From LSUCC0057 sp048549915 (GTDB lineage: Bacteria > Pseudomonadota > Gammaproteobacteria > Pseudomonadales > Porticoccaceae), in assembly GCA_048549915.1 (NCBI GenBank), contig JBLYYE010000016.1:45479-109478 (forward strand): 64,000 nt of DNA, in the 5' to 3' direction. The position numbers and the translations under genes are program-made. Each line of letters starts with the position of its first letter. The stretch's first letter is position 1. The notes beneath the pieces were generated by a model. The model was not told the origin of the DNA. It worked only from the letters and a program-made list of their open reading frames with translations, and searched no databases. This document shows positions 9,282 through 17,682 of this stretch, piece after piece.

Positions 9282-10370
9282 GTGAAGCTACTATTTGGAG
9301 TGCAGGGTACCGGCAACGGTCATATATCTCGCGCACACGCCATGGCCCCAGAATTGGCCAAAGTAGGCATTGAAGTAGACTTCCTGTTCAGCGGCCGCGA
9401 GCCGAGCCAGTATTTTGATATGCAGCGCTTTGGTGAGTATCAAACCCGCAGGGGTTTCACTTTTGCCACCGAACAAGGCCGCATTAACTGGCTTAAAACT
9501 CTTAAATGCCTCAATCTTAGTGAGCTGAGACGCGACATCAATGAGCTGGATCTCTCTGGCTACGATGCCGTTCTGAACGACTACGAACCCATTACAGCAC
9601 ACGCTGCAAAACGGCAGAAAATTCCCGTTATTGGCATTAGTCATCAAAATGCTTTTCGATACAGGGTGCCCAAGGTCCCTTTCCGGAGTGTTAATTTCGC
9701 CATTATGAATCGGCTGGCACCTGTAGATACGGCCATTGGGCTGCACTGGGACTCTTTTGGAGAGAGCATTTTACCGCCCATTGTAGACCCTGTTCATCAG
9801 TGTCATTCAAGCCACTCAGAGCCTACTGTGTTGGTCTACTTGCCGTTTGAAAATTTAGCCGAACTCAGCCATCTGCTGGCGAAAATAACGGATCAACAAT
9901 TTATCGTCTATCACCCCGAATGCGTTGCACAGACGACGCATAACTGCGAATTTAAACCACTATCGCGGGACGGCTTTGCCGCCGATCTCGCCCGCTGTGA
10001 AAGTGTTTTTTGCAATGCCGGTTTTGAGTTGCCCAGTGAGGCCTTATCCATGGGTAAGCGCCTGCTGGTCAAGCCTGTCAAAGGGCAGATAGAACAGCTC
10101 TCTAACGCGATGGCCTTAGAGCAGCTGAGATTAGGATGGAGCACCCGGCGTCTCGACCGAGAGTTAATTAGCGACTGGTTAGAGACCACACCCAGCCCCG
10201 CGCGCAGTTATCCCAATGTCGCTCGCGCTTTAGCCGAGTGGTTAGCCGCTGGGCGCCGCGAGAGCTTGAGTCGACTGAGTGCTAGGCTCTGGAAGCAGAG
10301 TCGATCAATTTCCAGGTCAGCCAGTAGTGATCACTCACTGTCTAGCTTAGCACTGGCTTCAGTGGACTAG
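9282..10370 (+). CDS. MJ1255/VC2487-type glycosyltransferase
   Basis: GT-B fold glycosyltransferase, 362 residues. It begins with the nucleotide-sugar glycosyltransferase loop FGVQGTGNGHISRA (residues 4-17). The C-terminal donor-binding half has FCNAGFELPSEALSMGKRLLVKPVKGQIEQ (broken here only by prose), the typical Gly-Phe-Glu...Ser-Glu-Ala...Pro...Gln-Asn pattern of the GT1/GT28 superfamily. No membrane segment is seen, so it is probably a peripheral cytoplasmic protein. Start GTG at 9282 with AGGAG 7 bases upstream. Its place between a PAP2 phosphatase and a PlcP-like enzyme suggests it glycosylates diacylglycerol to make a phosphorus-free glycolipid; that is inference. The tail (about 325-362) is Ser-rich. 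Confidence 0.8.
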   Translation: MKLLFGVQGTGNGHISRAHAMAPELAKVGIEVDFLFSGREPSQYFDMQRFGEYQTRRGFTFATEQGRINWLKTLKCLNLSELRRDINELDLSGYDAVLNDYEPITAHAAKRQKIPVIGISHQNAFRYRVPKVPFRSVNFAIMNRLAPVDTAIGLHWDSFGESILPPIVDPVHQCHSSHSEPTVLVYLPFENLAELSHLLAKITDQQFIVYHPECVAQTTHNCEFKPLSRDGFAADLARCESVFCNAGFELPSEALSMGKRLLVKPVKGQIEQLSNAMALEQLRLGWSTRRLDRELISDWLETTPSPARSYPNVARALAEWLAAGRRESLSRLSARLWKQSRSISRSASSDHSLSSLALASVD

Positions 10371-10390
10371 TTTCAAACTGGGAGTACGCT

Positions 10391-11242
10391 ATGAACGCAA
10401 TCACTCGCCCACCTGTCACGCTCAACTCTCTCAGAGCAGTATGGATCTCAGATCTTCACTTGGGCAGCAAACCGTGTAAGGCCGACTACTTACTCGACTT
10501 TCTAAACACAGTGCAGTGCAAAAAACTCTATCTGGTCGGCGATATTATCGACCTGTTAGCACTCAAACGCTCTTTTCACTGGCCGCCGAAACATCAACAA
10601 ATTATTGAACGTATTTTAGCCATGGCCGACGCCGGTACTGAGGTATTTTATATACCTGGCAACCATGATCACGCGATGCGCAGACTGGTCACTCAGACGC
10701 TCTCCGGTGTCAGAGTAGAACACGAGATGGAACACATCTCTGCAGACGGTCGAAGATTACTGCTTTTGCACGGTGACCGTTTCGATAACTGGATACGCTT
10801 CTCCCCCATCAAGCGCTGGCTGGGTGACGCCGCCTATGATTTTCTGTTGTGGCTAAACTGGATCAATTTCAGTGCACAAAGATTACTTAAGCGGCCTTAT
10901 TGGTCACTCGCACACGCTGTTAAGACGCGTGTCGGCAAAGCCCGCGAAACGATAGAGCAGTACGAAAAAACCGTGGCTCAATACGCAGCTGAATTAGGTT
11001 ATGACGGCGTCATTTGCGGTCATATTCACAAAGCTGAGCTAAAGAAAATTGCAGGGACCCTCTACCTCAACGATGGGGATTGGGTCGAGAGTTGTACCGC
11101 CATTGTAGAGACACAGACAGGCTGGTTCGAGCTACTGCACTGGGCGGATCGCCGCGAGCGATTGCAGAGCTGCCAAGATCTCGAGCTGGCAAACAGCACT
11201 ACACAGGCAGAGGGTATTTGTAACCGCTCATCGATCAGGTAA
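10391..11242 (+). CDS. plcP: PlcP-like metallophosphoesterase (LpxH/calcineurin superfamily)
   Basis: Dinuclear-metal phosphoesterase of 283 residues. Metal ligands are visible in order: Asp21 and His23 (SDLHLG), Asp51 (GDIID), Asn91/His92/Asp93 (GNHDH), His127 (LLHGD), His211 and His213 (CGHIH). The C-terminal pattern CGHIHKA...LYLNDGDWVESCTAIVE matches the PlcP phospholipase C family, which strips head groups from phosphatidylcholine/ethanolamine/glycerol under phosphate starvation, better than it matches LpxH (UDP-diacylglucosamine pyrophosphatase). Start ATG with GGGAG 6 bases upstream. It is 20 bases after the glycosyltransferase, so likely in one transcript from the Pho-box promoter. 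Confidence 0.75.
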   Translation: MNAITRPPVTLNSLRAVWISDLHLGSKPCKADYLLDFLNTVQCKKLYLVGDIIDLLALKRSFHWPPKHQQIIERILAMADAGTEVFYIPGNHDHAMRRLVTQTLSGVRVEHEMEHISADGRRLLLLHGDRFDNWIRFSPIKRWLGDAAYDFLLWLNWINFSAQRLLKRPYWSLAHAVKTRVGKARETIEQYEKTVAQYAAELGYDGVICGHIHKAELKKIAGTLYLNDGDWVESCTAIVETQTGWFELLHWADRRERLQSCQDLELANSTTQAEGICNRSSIR

Positions 11243-11277
11243 ACTGCTGTAAAAGATGACTCACAGTAAGGTTAAAC

Positions 11278-11550
11278 ATGGTCGCCTACCTGTTAAAAAC
11301 ACCCCATCAAGATTATTTGGATAAACACGGCGAGTGGCTCGCGCAGCCGCTCCGCTCTGCTCTCATGCATTTTCGATACCGCGATGAAGCGCTCAACTAT
11401 CTAGTCGAACTCAACGCTAAACAGCCAGAGCTTCGCGCTCAAGTTGTCGAAGTTCAGCTCGACGATAAACAGCGCCCTATCCTCATCGATCAGGGCGATA
11501 TGGCCCGCAACAGTGACGGTAGCGAGCTGCGTTACTCTGAGCTTGCGTGA
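11278..11550 (+). CDS. Small conserved-looking protein of unknown function, coupled to gshA
   Basis: 90 residues, soluble and charged, with no signal peptide or membrane helix; I do not recognise the family. The sequence is rich in Leu/Glu/Gln with a helical middle (RDEALNYLVELNAKQPELRAQ written here as two parts: RDEALNYLVEL and NAKQPELRAQ). The ATG at 11278 has AAGG about 6 bases upstream. Its TGA overlaps the GTG of gshA (GTGA), so ribosomes finishing it should re-initiate on gshA. The overlap and normal codon use argue it is a real gene. Confidence 0.7.
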   Translation: MVAYLLKTPHQDYLDKHGEWLAQPLRSALMHFRYRDEALNYLVELNAKQPELRAQVVEVQLDDKQRPILIDQGDMARNSDGSELRYSELA

Positions 11551-13145
11551 GCTCCTCCACTATTCTCACCCAGCGCCTGGCGCTACTCAATCGTGCCGGC
11601 ACTGACAGTGGCCTGAATGAACTCGTGCGCGGGCTAGAAAAAGAGAGCTTGCGCGTCGCAGAAAGTGGTTTGTTAGCGCAAACTCCTCACCCGACTCAAC
11701 TCGGCTCTGCGCTGACTCACCCAGCAATCACAACTGATTTTTCCGAGGCGCTGCTGGAATTTATCACGCCACCGAGCCAATCGATAGACACTCTTCTTGA
11801 GCAGCTCGACCAAACCCATCGCTATGTTTACACCGCCATTGGCGACGAGCGGCTGTGGGCTAATAGTATGCCCTGCCAGCTCAGCGGCGACAGCCACATC
11901 CCTCTCGCTCAATACGGCAACTCTAATATTGGCAAGATGAAGACGCTCTATCGCGAGGGCCTCGGCCACCGCTATGGCCGGCTTATGCAGACTATCGCCG
12001 GCATCCATTTCAACTTTTCACTCAGCGACAAAAGCTGGCAACTACTGCGTGCCAACGAGGCGGCCACAGTTGAGCTGAGCGATTATAAAACCGAACAATA
12101 TCTTGCCGGTATCCGCAATTTTCGTCGTTACTTTTGGCTCTTGCTCTACTTGTTTGGAGCGGCGCCTGCGGTCTGTCGCAGCTTCGTCAATGGCCGCCGC
12201 CATCAATTGGTACCGCTGGGCAACGATCAACACACCCTGCATGCGCCATTTGCCACCTCTCTGAGGATGGGTGACCTCGGCTACCAGAGCGATGCTCAAA
12301 GCTCGCTGTTGGTCTGCTATAACAATCTCGCCCAATACCGTAAAACCCTACTCTCCGCTCTGGTTAAACCTTATCCAGACTTTGAAGAGATTGGTCTCGC
12401 CGACAGCAGCGGCCATCGACTGCAGCTCAACACTCATCTACTCCAGATTGAAAATGAGTTTTACAGCCCGATCAGACCCAAGCGGACCGGCCTTGCGGGT
12501 GAGGCCCCAATCAACGCGCTCAGTGCGCGCGGCATTGAGTACATAGAAGTTCGCTGTCTCGACCTTGATCCATTTACCAACGGTGGTATCAGCAGCGAGA
12601 CCATTCGCTTCTTAGATACTTTCGTACTCTACTGTCTGATCAGCGACAGTCCTGAAGCGGACGAGGCCGAATGCCGCGACAATCTCGAGAACCAGAGCCG
12701 TATGGTCTATCGCGGCCGCGACCCCGAACTCACCCTGCTGCGCGCCGGCAGTGAGATACCGTTTTCCAGTTGGGCCGAGCAACTCCTCGACGAGCTTGCA
12801 CCTGTCGCAGATCTTCTCGACCAACAGAGCGATGTGGGTGGTTACTGTGAGGCTCTCTCCACCATGCGTTTGCGCGTTGCCGACAGCTCGCTGACACCTT
12901 CGGCAAAAATATTGACCGAGCTCACCGAGCGCGGCCAAACCTTCTACCAATGGGCTGCTGCACGAGCCGCCGAACAGCGCGATTTTTATCAACGTTGCCC
13001 GCTCTCAGAAGCAGCTTATGCACAGCAAGTGCAACTGGCCGAAGTGAGCCTCACAGAGCAACAAAAACTTGAGCAGGGCGACTCTGGCGAGCCCTCTTTT
13101 GATGAATTTCTCAGCCGTTATTACAGCCAATATCAGCTTGATTAA
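11547..13145 (+). CDS. gshA: Glutamate-cysteine ligase
   Basis: ATP-dependent joining of glutamate and cysteine, the first and rate-limiting step of glutathione synthesis. 532 residues, enterobacterial-type GshA (518 in E. coli). Family blocks include RGLEKESLRV near the N-terminus, ITTDFSEALLEFITP, SMPCQL, AQYGNSN, LQTI/LMQTIAGIHFNFS, LQIENEFYSPIRPKR and GIEYIEVRCLDLDPF. The GTG start at 11547 overlaps the upstream small gene by 4 bases. gshB is not in this window. acpH follows after 15 bases. Confidence 0.97.
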   Translation: MSSSTILTQRLALLNRAGTDSGLNELVRGLEKESLRVAESGLLAQTPHPTQLGSALTHPAITTDFSEALLEFITPPSQSIDTLLEQLDQTHRYVYTAIGDERLWANSMPCQLSGDSHIPLAQYGNSNIGKMKTLYREGLGHRYGRLMQTIAGIHFNFSLSDKSWQLLRANEAATVELSDYKTEQYLAGIRNFRRYFWLLLYLFGAAPAVCRSFVNGRRHQLVPLGNDQHTLHAPFATSLRMGDLGYQSDAQSSLLVCYNNLAQYRKTLLSALVKPYPDFEEIGLADSSGHRLQLNTHLLQIENEFYSPIRPKRTGLAGEAPINALSARGIEYIEVRCLDLDPFTNGGISSETIRFLDTFVLYCLISDSPEADEAECRDNLENQSRMVYRGRDPELTLLRAGSEIPFSSWAEQLLDELAPVADLLDQQSDVGGYCEALSTMRLRVADSSLTPSAKILTELTERGQTFYQWAAARAAEQRDFYQRCPLSEAAYAQQVQLAEVSLTEQQKLEQGDSGEPSFDEFLSRYYSQYQLD

Positions 13146-13160
13146 AGAGTCTCTAGCGCT

Positions 13161-13745
13161 GTGAATTATCTCGCCCACATCGCACTCTCTGGACCCGAAC
13201 GCGAGCACCAGATCGGTGGTTTTTTAGGTGATTTCATCAAAGGGTCTCTGCGCGGCGAGCGACCTGTGGCGATAGAACAGGGCATCGCACTGCACCGTCA
13301 AATAGATCGCTGGGGCGACAGCCAACCGGAAGTCGCCAATTTCTATCGCTATTTTGACCCCTCTTGGCGACGTTACGCAGGTATCGTCTGCGACATTTAT
13401 TTCGATCATCTGTTGGCTAAACACTGGCAAAAACTGCGCCGCGACGAGCTAGATAACTTTTGTTGCCAGTTCTACACTGATCTAGCAGAGGTGTTCGAAC
13501 TGCTGCCAGAGGGCGCCCAACGGTTTGCACAAACAGCACCCAAAAATAGTTGGTTGCAAGGCTATCAATACTTTCACCATCTGCCCGTCATTCTCCATCG
13601 TGTCGGCCAGCGGTTTAAAAAACCCGTGGCCTTGGAGCAGTTGGTGAATGATCTCAGTTACAATCACGATGCTATTGAAAAAGATTTCTTTTCACTGTTT
13701 CCTCGCCTGCAGGCGTTCAGTGATCAACAACGCCAATTGTGGTAA
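13161..13745 (+). CDS. acpH: Acyl carrier protein phosphodiesterase
   Basis: Removes the phosphopantetheine arm from holo-ACP (AcpH/YajB family, HD-like fold). 194 residues, like E. coli AcpH at 193. It begins MNYLAHIALS with GGFLGDFIKG, then LHRQIDRWGD, CDIYFDHLLAKHW and the C-terminal NHDAIEKDFFSLFPRL, all family blocks with the His/Asp residues expected for metal binding. The start is GTG; the ribosome-binding site is weak. It lies 15 bases after gshA, so probably in the same transcript. Confidence 0.9.
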   Translation: MNYLAHIALSGPEREHQIGGFLGDFIKGSLRGERPVAIEQGIALHRQIDRWGDSQPEVANFYRYFDPSWRRYAGIVCDIYFDHLLAKHWQKLRRDELDNFCCQFYTDLAEVFELLPEGAQRFAQTAPKNSWLQGYQYFHHLPVILHRVGQRFKKPVALEQLVNDLSYNHDAIEKDFFSLFPRLQAFSDQQRQLW

Positions 13746-13785
13746 TTACCGACTCCCCACCTATGTCTACTGCTGAGACCACACA

Positions 13786-14316
13786 ATGAATAACTCTCTG
13801 TTTGCCTCACTCCTTTTACCTAGTTCGGCCCGTGTTTGGTACGTCATCCTAGTACTGTGGTCGGTCCTTTCAATGCTCGGCGCGGTATTCTACTTTCAAA
13901 TGCACTTGGGCTTAGAACCTTGCTATCTGTGTATCACTCAACGCTTTTTTGTGGTGGCTATAGGGGTTGTCGCAGCCATCGGGCTATTGTTCAAACCACT
14001 GAGCCGTATGCATTGCAGCTTACATCTCGCCATCGCCGTGCTCAGCATAGCGGGTAGTGGCTTTTCGATAAAACAGCTCTGGCTGCAAAATTTATCAGCC
14101 GACCAAGTGCCTGCCTGCGGCCCGCCGGTGGAATATCTTTTCGATGCTTTTCCGGCCAGCGAGATCATTGCGATGTTGATCCAAGGGGACGGTAACTGTG
14201 CAGAAATACAATGGCAGTTGCTCGGCTTGAGTATGCCAGCCTGGGTTTTGATCATGTTTGTCGCTGTTCTCGGCGTCACTGTCTGGCGTCTACAGGCAGC
14301 ACGTCAAAAGCATTGA
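13786..14316 (+). CDS. dsbB: Disulfide bond formation protein B
   Basis: Inner-membrane quinone reductase that re-oxidises DsbA in the periplasm. 176 residues with four predicted membrane helices. The first redox pair is Cys46-Cys49 (EPCYLC). The second pair is Cys110 (ACGPP) and Cys137 (GNCAE) in the second periplasmic loop. This matches E. coli DsbB. The stop overlaps the following TTG start of lrgA (TTGA), suggesting a dsbB-lrgA-lrgB operon. dsbA is not seen in the window. Confidence 0.95.
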   Translation: MNNSLFASLLLPSSARVWYVILVLWSVLSMLGAVFYFQMHLGLEPCYLCITQRFFVVAIGVVAAIGLLFKPLSRMHCSLHLAIAVLSIAGSGFSIKQLWLQNLSADQVPACGPPVEYLFDAFPASEIIAMLIQGDGNCAEIQWQLLGLSMPAWVLIMFVAVLGVTVWRLQAARQKH

Positions 14317-14675
14317 GAATCCTGCTCGGACTCATTGCGCTAGTCGCCTTTAATACGCTTGGCGGCTGGCTGGCCAGCAGCTGGCAGCTGCCTCTGCCCG
14401 GTGCTTTAGTTGGGCTAATACTGCTTTTGGCGGTTTTGCTCACTGTGGGGCGCAGCTGGCAGGCGCCTCTGGGGCGCGTCGCCGAACCCTTGATCGCCCA
14501 TCTGTCACTACTGTTTATTGCACCGACGATAGGTGCCTTTTATCTTTCGCAACACCTCAATGAACAGCTGCCACTCATCGTAGCTATTCTTTTTATCAGT
14601 ACTTCTATAGCTATAGCTCTGTTAACACTTCTAGTGCGCTGGTTGATACGCGACAAGCGAGCGCTAAAACAGTGA
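14313..14675 (+). CDS. lrgA: LrgA/CidA family membrane protein
   Basis: Small holin-like membrane protein, 120 residues, four hydrophobic helices, with the family motif PLPGALVGLILLLAVL in the second. LrgA/CidA proteins pair with LrgB/CidB and are linked to murein hydrolase export or, in some bacteria, small-acid transport; the role in gammaproteobacteria is not settled. The only reasonable start is TTG at 14313 overlapping the dsbB stop; upstream in-frame sequence lies inside dsbB and does not resemble the family. Its stop overlaps lrgB (GTGA). Confidence 0.88.
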   Translation: MRILLGLIALVAFNTLGGWLASSWQLPLPGALVGLILLLAVLLTVGRSWQAPLGRVAEPLIAHLSLLFIAPTIGAFYLSQHLNEQLPLIVAILFISTSIAIALLTLLVRWLIRDKRALKQ

Positions 14676-15403
14676 ACACTACCCTGTTGCTGGAGACCAT
14701 CGCTGGGCAGTGGCAACTACTGGTACAGACGACACCGGCTGTCATGATTACCGTAGTCGGCTATGCGGCCGGTTTATGGTGTTACCGGCGCGCTAAACGC
14801 CCATTACTACTCCACCCTCTGCTGATCGCTGCGCCGGTGATCTTCTTGATTGTCGACGCCCTCGCTATGCCAATAACCGACTACCACCGCGGCAATGGTG
14901 CACTGACCTTAGCACTGCAATTAGCCACCGTGGCACTGGCTGTGCCTTTAGCGGCACAAGCGCGCCATCTTCCCCCACTCTATCGCCCGTTGTTGGTCGT
15001 GGTCGCCTTGGGCGCTGTGGCCTCAGCCGCTTTAGCCTTGGGGCTTGCCGCACTACTGTCGATTGACGAGCAACTACTGCGCTCAATCGCCGCTAAATCC
15101 GTTACCACGCCGATAGCCATCGGCGTCACCGAACAGCTCGGCGGCATTATCGCCATCATCGCTCTCTCTGTATTGTTGACCGGCCTGTTCGGGGCTCTGG
15201 CAGCAGAGGCTATTTACAGACGTATCGGCCTCGACGACGACCGTTGGCAGGGTCTGATACTCGGCATCTGTGCGCACGGAATCGGCACTGCCAAAGCCTT
15301 TGAGACCAGCCCGCGCTGCGGCGCTTTTGCCACTCTTGGCATGGGACTTACCGGCATATGGTCGCCTTTTTTCCTGCCCTATTTACTGACTCTGTTTATC
15401 TGA
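14672..15403 (+). CDS. lrgB: LrgB/CidB family membrane protein
   Basis: Partner of LrgA, 243 residues with about six to seven membrane helices. The family signature KSVTTPIAIGVTEQLGG and the later GICAHGIGTAKAFE are both present. The GTG start overlaps the lrgA stop by 4 bases, so the two are translationally coupled and likely act together. It ends the plus-strand run and faces the FKBP gene across a terminator. Confidence 0.92.
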   Translation: MNTTLLLETIAGQWQLLVQTTPAVMITVVGYAAGLWCYRRAKRPLLLHPLLIAAPVIFLIVDALAMPITDYHRGNGALTLALQLATVALAVPLAAQARHLPPLYRPLLVVVALGAVASAALALGLAALLSIDEQLLRSIAAKSVTTPIAIGVTEQLGGIIAIIALSVLLTGLFGALAAEAIYRRIGLDDDRWQGLILGICAHGIGTAKAFETSPRCGAFATLGMGLTGIWSPFFLPYLLTLFI

Positions 15404-15411
15404 ACGCGTAT

Positions 15412-15448
15412 AAAAAAACCTCGCCAGCACAACCGGCTGACGAGGTTT
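15412..15448 (-). terminator. Terminator of the FKBP isomerase gene, between convergent genes
   Basis: AAACCTCG and CGAGGTTT form an 8-bp stem, extended after a one-base mismatch by CAGC/GCTG. A run of seven A on the left (15412-15418) gives a U-tract for minus-strand transcripts. The right side lacks a T-run, so it mainly serves the minus strand. Confidence 0.85.
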
Positions 15449-15469
15449 GGGCCACTCTTAATAAAGTTG

Positions 15470-16216
15470 TTATTCGCCGACGTCAGCGGAGAGTAGTTCG
15501 ACTTCAAAGATGAGCGTGGCGTTGGGACCAATAGGGCCGCCGGGCGTGCCCGCCGGACCGTAGGCCAAATCAGCTGGTATCACCAACTCCCAAGTTGAGC
15601 CCTCTGGCATCAGCTGCAGAGCTTCTGTCCAGCCTGGAATGACTTGATTGATACCAAAGCGAGCCGGCGTGCCTCGAGCGCGCGAACTATCAAAGACCGT
15701 GCCATCGATGAGGCGACCTTCGTAGTGAACCTCGACATTGCTTTGCGCTGTCGGCAGTGGGCCGCTACCGGGATTAATCACTTTGTACTGTAAGCCACTT
15801 GCCGTGGTCACAACGCCTTCAAGTGCTCCGTTTTCCGAGAGAAAAGCGCTACTAGCGGCCAAGTTGGCTTCACTCTCGACACTCATTTGAGCTTCTCTAT
15901 CCGCGGTGGCGGCCTGCTCTTTCGCTGACATTTCGCTTTCAAATGCAGCGATCACCTCGGCGATCTGCTCCTCGCTCAGTGCAGGCTCGCCCCCGCTCTG
16001 GCCCGCCTCAACGCCGGCGCTGAAACTGGCCAGATCGATAGCGACACCACTAGTTTGCAGTTGCTTACCGGTGGTAAAACCCATCATGTAACTGAGCTTC
16101 TGCTCTTGGCTGTCAAGTGCTGGCGCTGCGCTCTCTGGCTCTTGGTTACAACCGGCCAAAGCGATAGCCGCGGCGAGTGGCAGCGCAGTGGCGGCCTTAA
16201 AAAGAGTGTGCTTCAT
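15470..16216 (-). CDS. FKBP-type peptidyl-prolyl isomerase, lipoprotein (FkpA/Mip-like)
   Basis: Periplasmic proline isomerase and chaperone of 248 residues. A lipobox LAGC puts the lipidated Cys at 23. The N-terminal dimerisation domain (about 35-125, Glu/Ala-rich) is followed by the FKBP domain (about 140-245) with VEVHYEGRLIDGTVFDSS, RFGINQVIPGWTEAL and AYGPAG. The ATG at 16216 has AGGA 7 bases upstream. It is likely a single-gene unit ended by the strong hairpin downstream. Closest in layout to Mip/FkpA/FklB proteins; the exact paralogue is not resolved. Confidence 0.93.
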   Translation of the reverse strand: MKHTLFKAATALPLAAAIALAGCNQEPESAAPALDSQEQKLSYMMGFTTGKQLQTSGVAIDLASFSAGVEAGQSGGEPALSEEQIAEVIAAFESEMSAKEQAATADREAQMSVESEANLAASSAFLSENGALEGVVTTASGLQYKVINPGSGPLPTAQSNVEVHYEGRLIDGTVFDSSRARGTPARFGINQVIPGWTEALQLMPEGSTWELVIPADLAYGPAGTPGGPIGPNATLIFEVELLSADVGE

Positions 16217-16268
16217 TGCGGATCCTTTTAGTTAGTCTGTCTATGAATGTTTAATTTACGGTTTAATA

Positions 16269-16925
16269 CTAGGCCATCTCTAACAGAGTATCGACCAATA
16301 TATCGATCCCTGCGGCTGCCTCGCCAATAGATTGCGCCACCATGTAAGCCGGAGTCGTCACCAACCTATTTTTACTGTCGATGCAGATCTCTGTCACTGT
16401 ACAGTCACAGTGCTCAGCACCTGTCGCCTCAATTGCGGCGGCGGTTTCTGCATCGCAGCCGATAGTGCACTGGCTGCCGCTGCCAAACAAACGGCCGGTC
16501 ATGGCCGGTGCAATACAGATCAATCCGATCGGCAGTTTGTGTTCGCGAGCAGCGCGCAGAAATGTTTCGACATCAGGTTGGATTGTCAGTTCACTGCCAG
16601 CAACGGCAAAGTCACACAAATTTTTCGCTGCCCCAAAGCCTCCCGGCACGACGACGGCATCAAACTCTTCTACCTTAGCGCTGGCGATGTCGGCAACTGC
16701 GCCGCGGGCAATGCGCGCCGACTCAATCAACACATTGCGAGTTTCGCCGGCCATCGGCTCGCCGCTGAGATGGTTGATGACATGCAGCTGGTCAATATTT
16801 GGCGCCAAACAGGTTACCTTGGCAGCGGCGCGATCAAGGCGCAGTAGGGTCAAAACTGCCTCGTGAATTTCACTGCCATCGTAAACACCACAGCCCGCTA
16901 ATATCACTGCAACACGCTTACTCAT
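16269..16925 (-). CDS. elbB: ElbB, DJ-1/PfpI-like glyoxalase
   Basis: 218 residues, same size as E. coli ElbB (sigma cross-reacting protein 27A), a DJ-1/PfpI superfamily protein with glyoxalase activity, earlier linked to isoprenoid synthesis. The nucleophile elbow is Cys137 in GLICIAPAM. Other family blocks are VILAGCGVYDGSEIHEA at the N-terminus and PGGFGAAKNLCDFA. The ATG has GGGGAG 5 bases upstream. trmB ends 17 bases away on the same strand and is probably co-transcribed ahead of it. Confidence 0.93.
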   Translation of the reverse strand: MSKRVAVILAGCGVYDGSEIHEAVLTLLRLDRAAAKVTCLAPNIDQLHVINHLSGEPMAGETRNVLIESARIARGAVADIASAKVEEFDAVVVPGGFGAAKNLCDFAVAGSELTIQPDVETFLRAAREHKLPIGLICIAPAMTGRLFGSGSQCTIGCDAETAAAIEATGAEHCDCTVTEICIDSKNRLVTTPAYMVAQSIGEAAAGIDILVDTLLEMA

Positions 16926-16942
16926 ACCACTCCCCTCTCTGA

Positions 16943-17668
16943 CTACTTAATAAATAGAAGATCCCACACACCGTGTCCCAACCGCTCTCCGCGGCGTTCA
17001 AACTTAGTCTCTGGCCGGAATTCAGGGCGCGGACAGTAACCGCTCTGTGCGCCGTTGCCTGCGGTGGAGGTGTTGGTTAACCCCTCGAACTGCTCTAACA
17101 ATTCTAGCATCTGCTCTGCATAAGGCTGCCAATCGGTCGCCATATGCAAAATGCCCCCAGGTTTTAACTTAGACGAAATCAGACGCAAAAATTCCGGCTG
17201 TACTATGCGGCGTTTATTGTGCTTTTTCTTGTGCCAGGGATCGGGAAAATAGAGCTGAAAGCGGTCTATCGATTCATCCGGCAGACACTCCGCCAGTACG
17301 TCGTTTGCATCCGCCATATACACTTTTAAATTCTTTAAACCCAGTTGGTGCGCTTCATTAATTAAGCGGCCGACTCCGGGAGGATGCACCTCTATACCGA
17401 TAAAGCTCTGCTCGGGGGCCGCTTCCGCCATCTCCAGCAGTGAGTCGCCCATGCCAAAACCGACCTCAACCACCAATGGTTTGAGCGCACCAAAACTCTG
17501 CACCAAATCGATCGGGCCATCGGCCAATTTAAGACCATATTGTGGCCAAGCCAGCTCAAAGGCTCGTCGCTGTCCCTCCGTTAAACGGCCGCCGCGGACA
17601 ACAAAAGATCGAATACTCTTGTCTCTAAACTCTGGCTTTAATTCAGGGGGTTGAGTGGTTTCTGACAT
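16943..17668 (-). CDS. trmB: tRNA (guanine-46-N7)-methyltransferase
   Basis: S-adenosylmethionine-dependent enzyme making m7G46 in tRNA variable loops. 240 residues from the ATG at 17668, equal to E. coli TrmB at 239. An in-frame start at 17722 would overlap the upstream gene by 40 bases, so I rejected it. SAM-binding block VEVGFGMGDSLLEMA, then FIGIEVHPPGVG, and the catalytic YFPDPWHKKKHNKRR. Order on the minus strand is DUF423 gene, trmB, elbB, with short gaps. Confidence 0.96.
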   Translation of the reverse strand: MSETTQPPELKPEFRDKSIRSFVVRGGRLTEGQRRAFELAWPQYGLKLADGPIDLVQSFGALKPLVVEVGFGMGDSLLEMAEAAPEQSFIGIEVHPPGVGRLINEAHQLGLKNLKVYMADANDVLAECLPDESIDRFQLYFPDPWHKKKHNKRRIVQPEFLRLISSKLKPGGILHMATDWQPYAEQMLELLEQFEGLTNTSTAGNGAQSGYCPRPEFRPETKFERRGERLGHGVWDLLFIK

Positions 17669-17682
17669 AATTATTGCTCTGT

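Noticed and set aside
16381..16866. 161-codon open frame on the plus strand opposite elbB
   Set aside because: It lies wholly antisense to a well-recognised gene, has no family features and no ribosome-binding site; many such shadows occur in this GC range.
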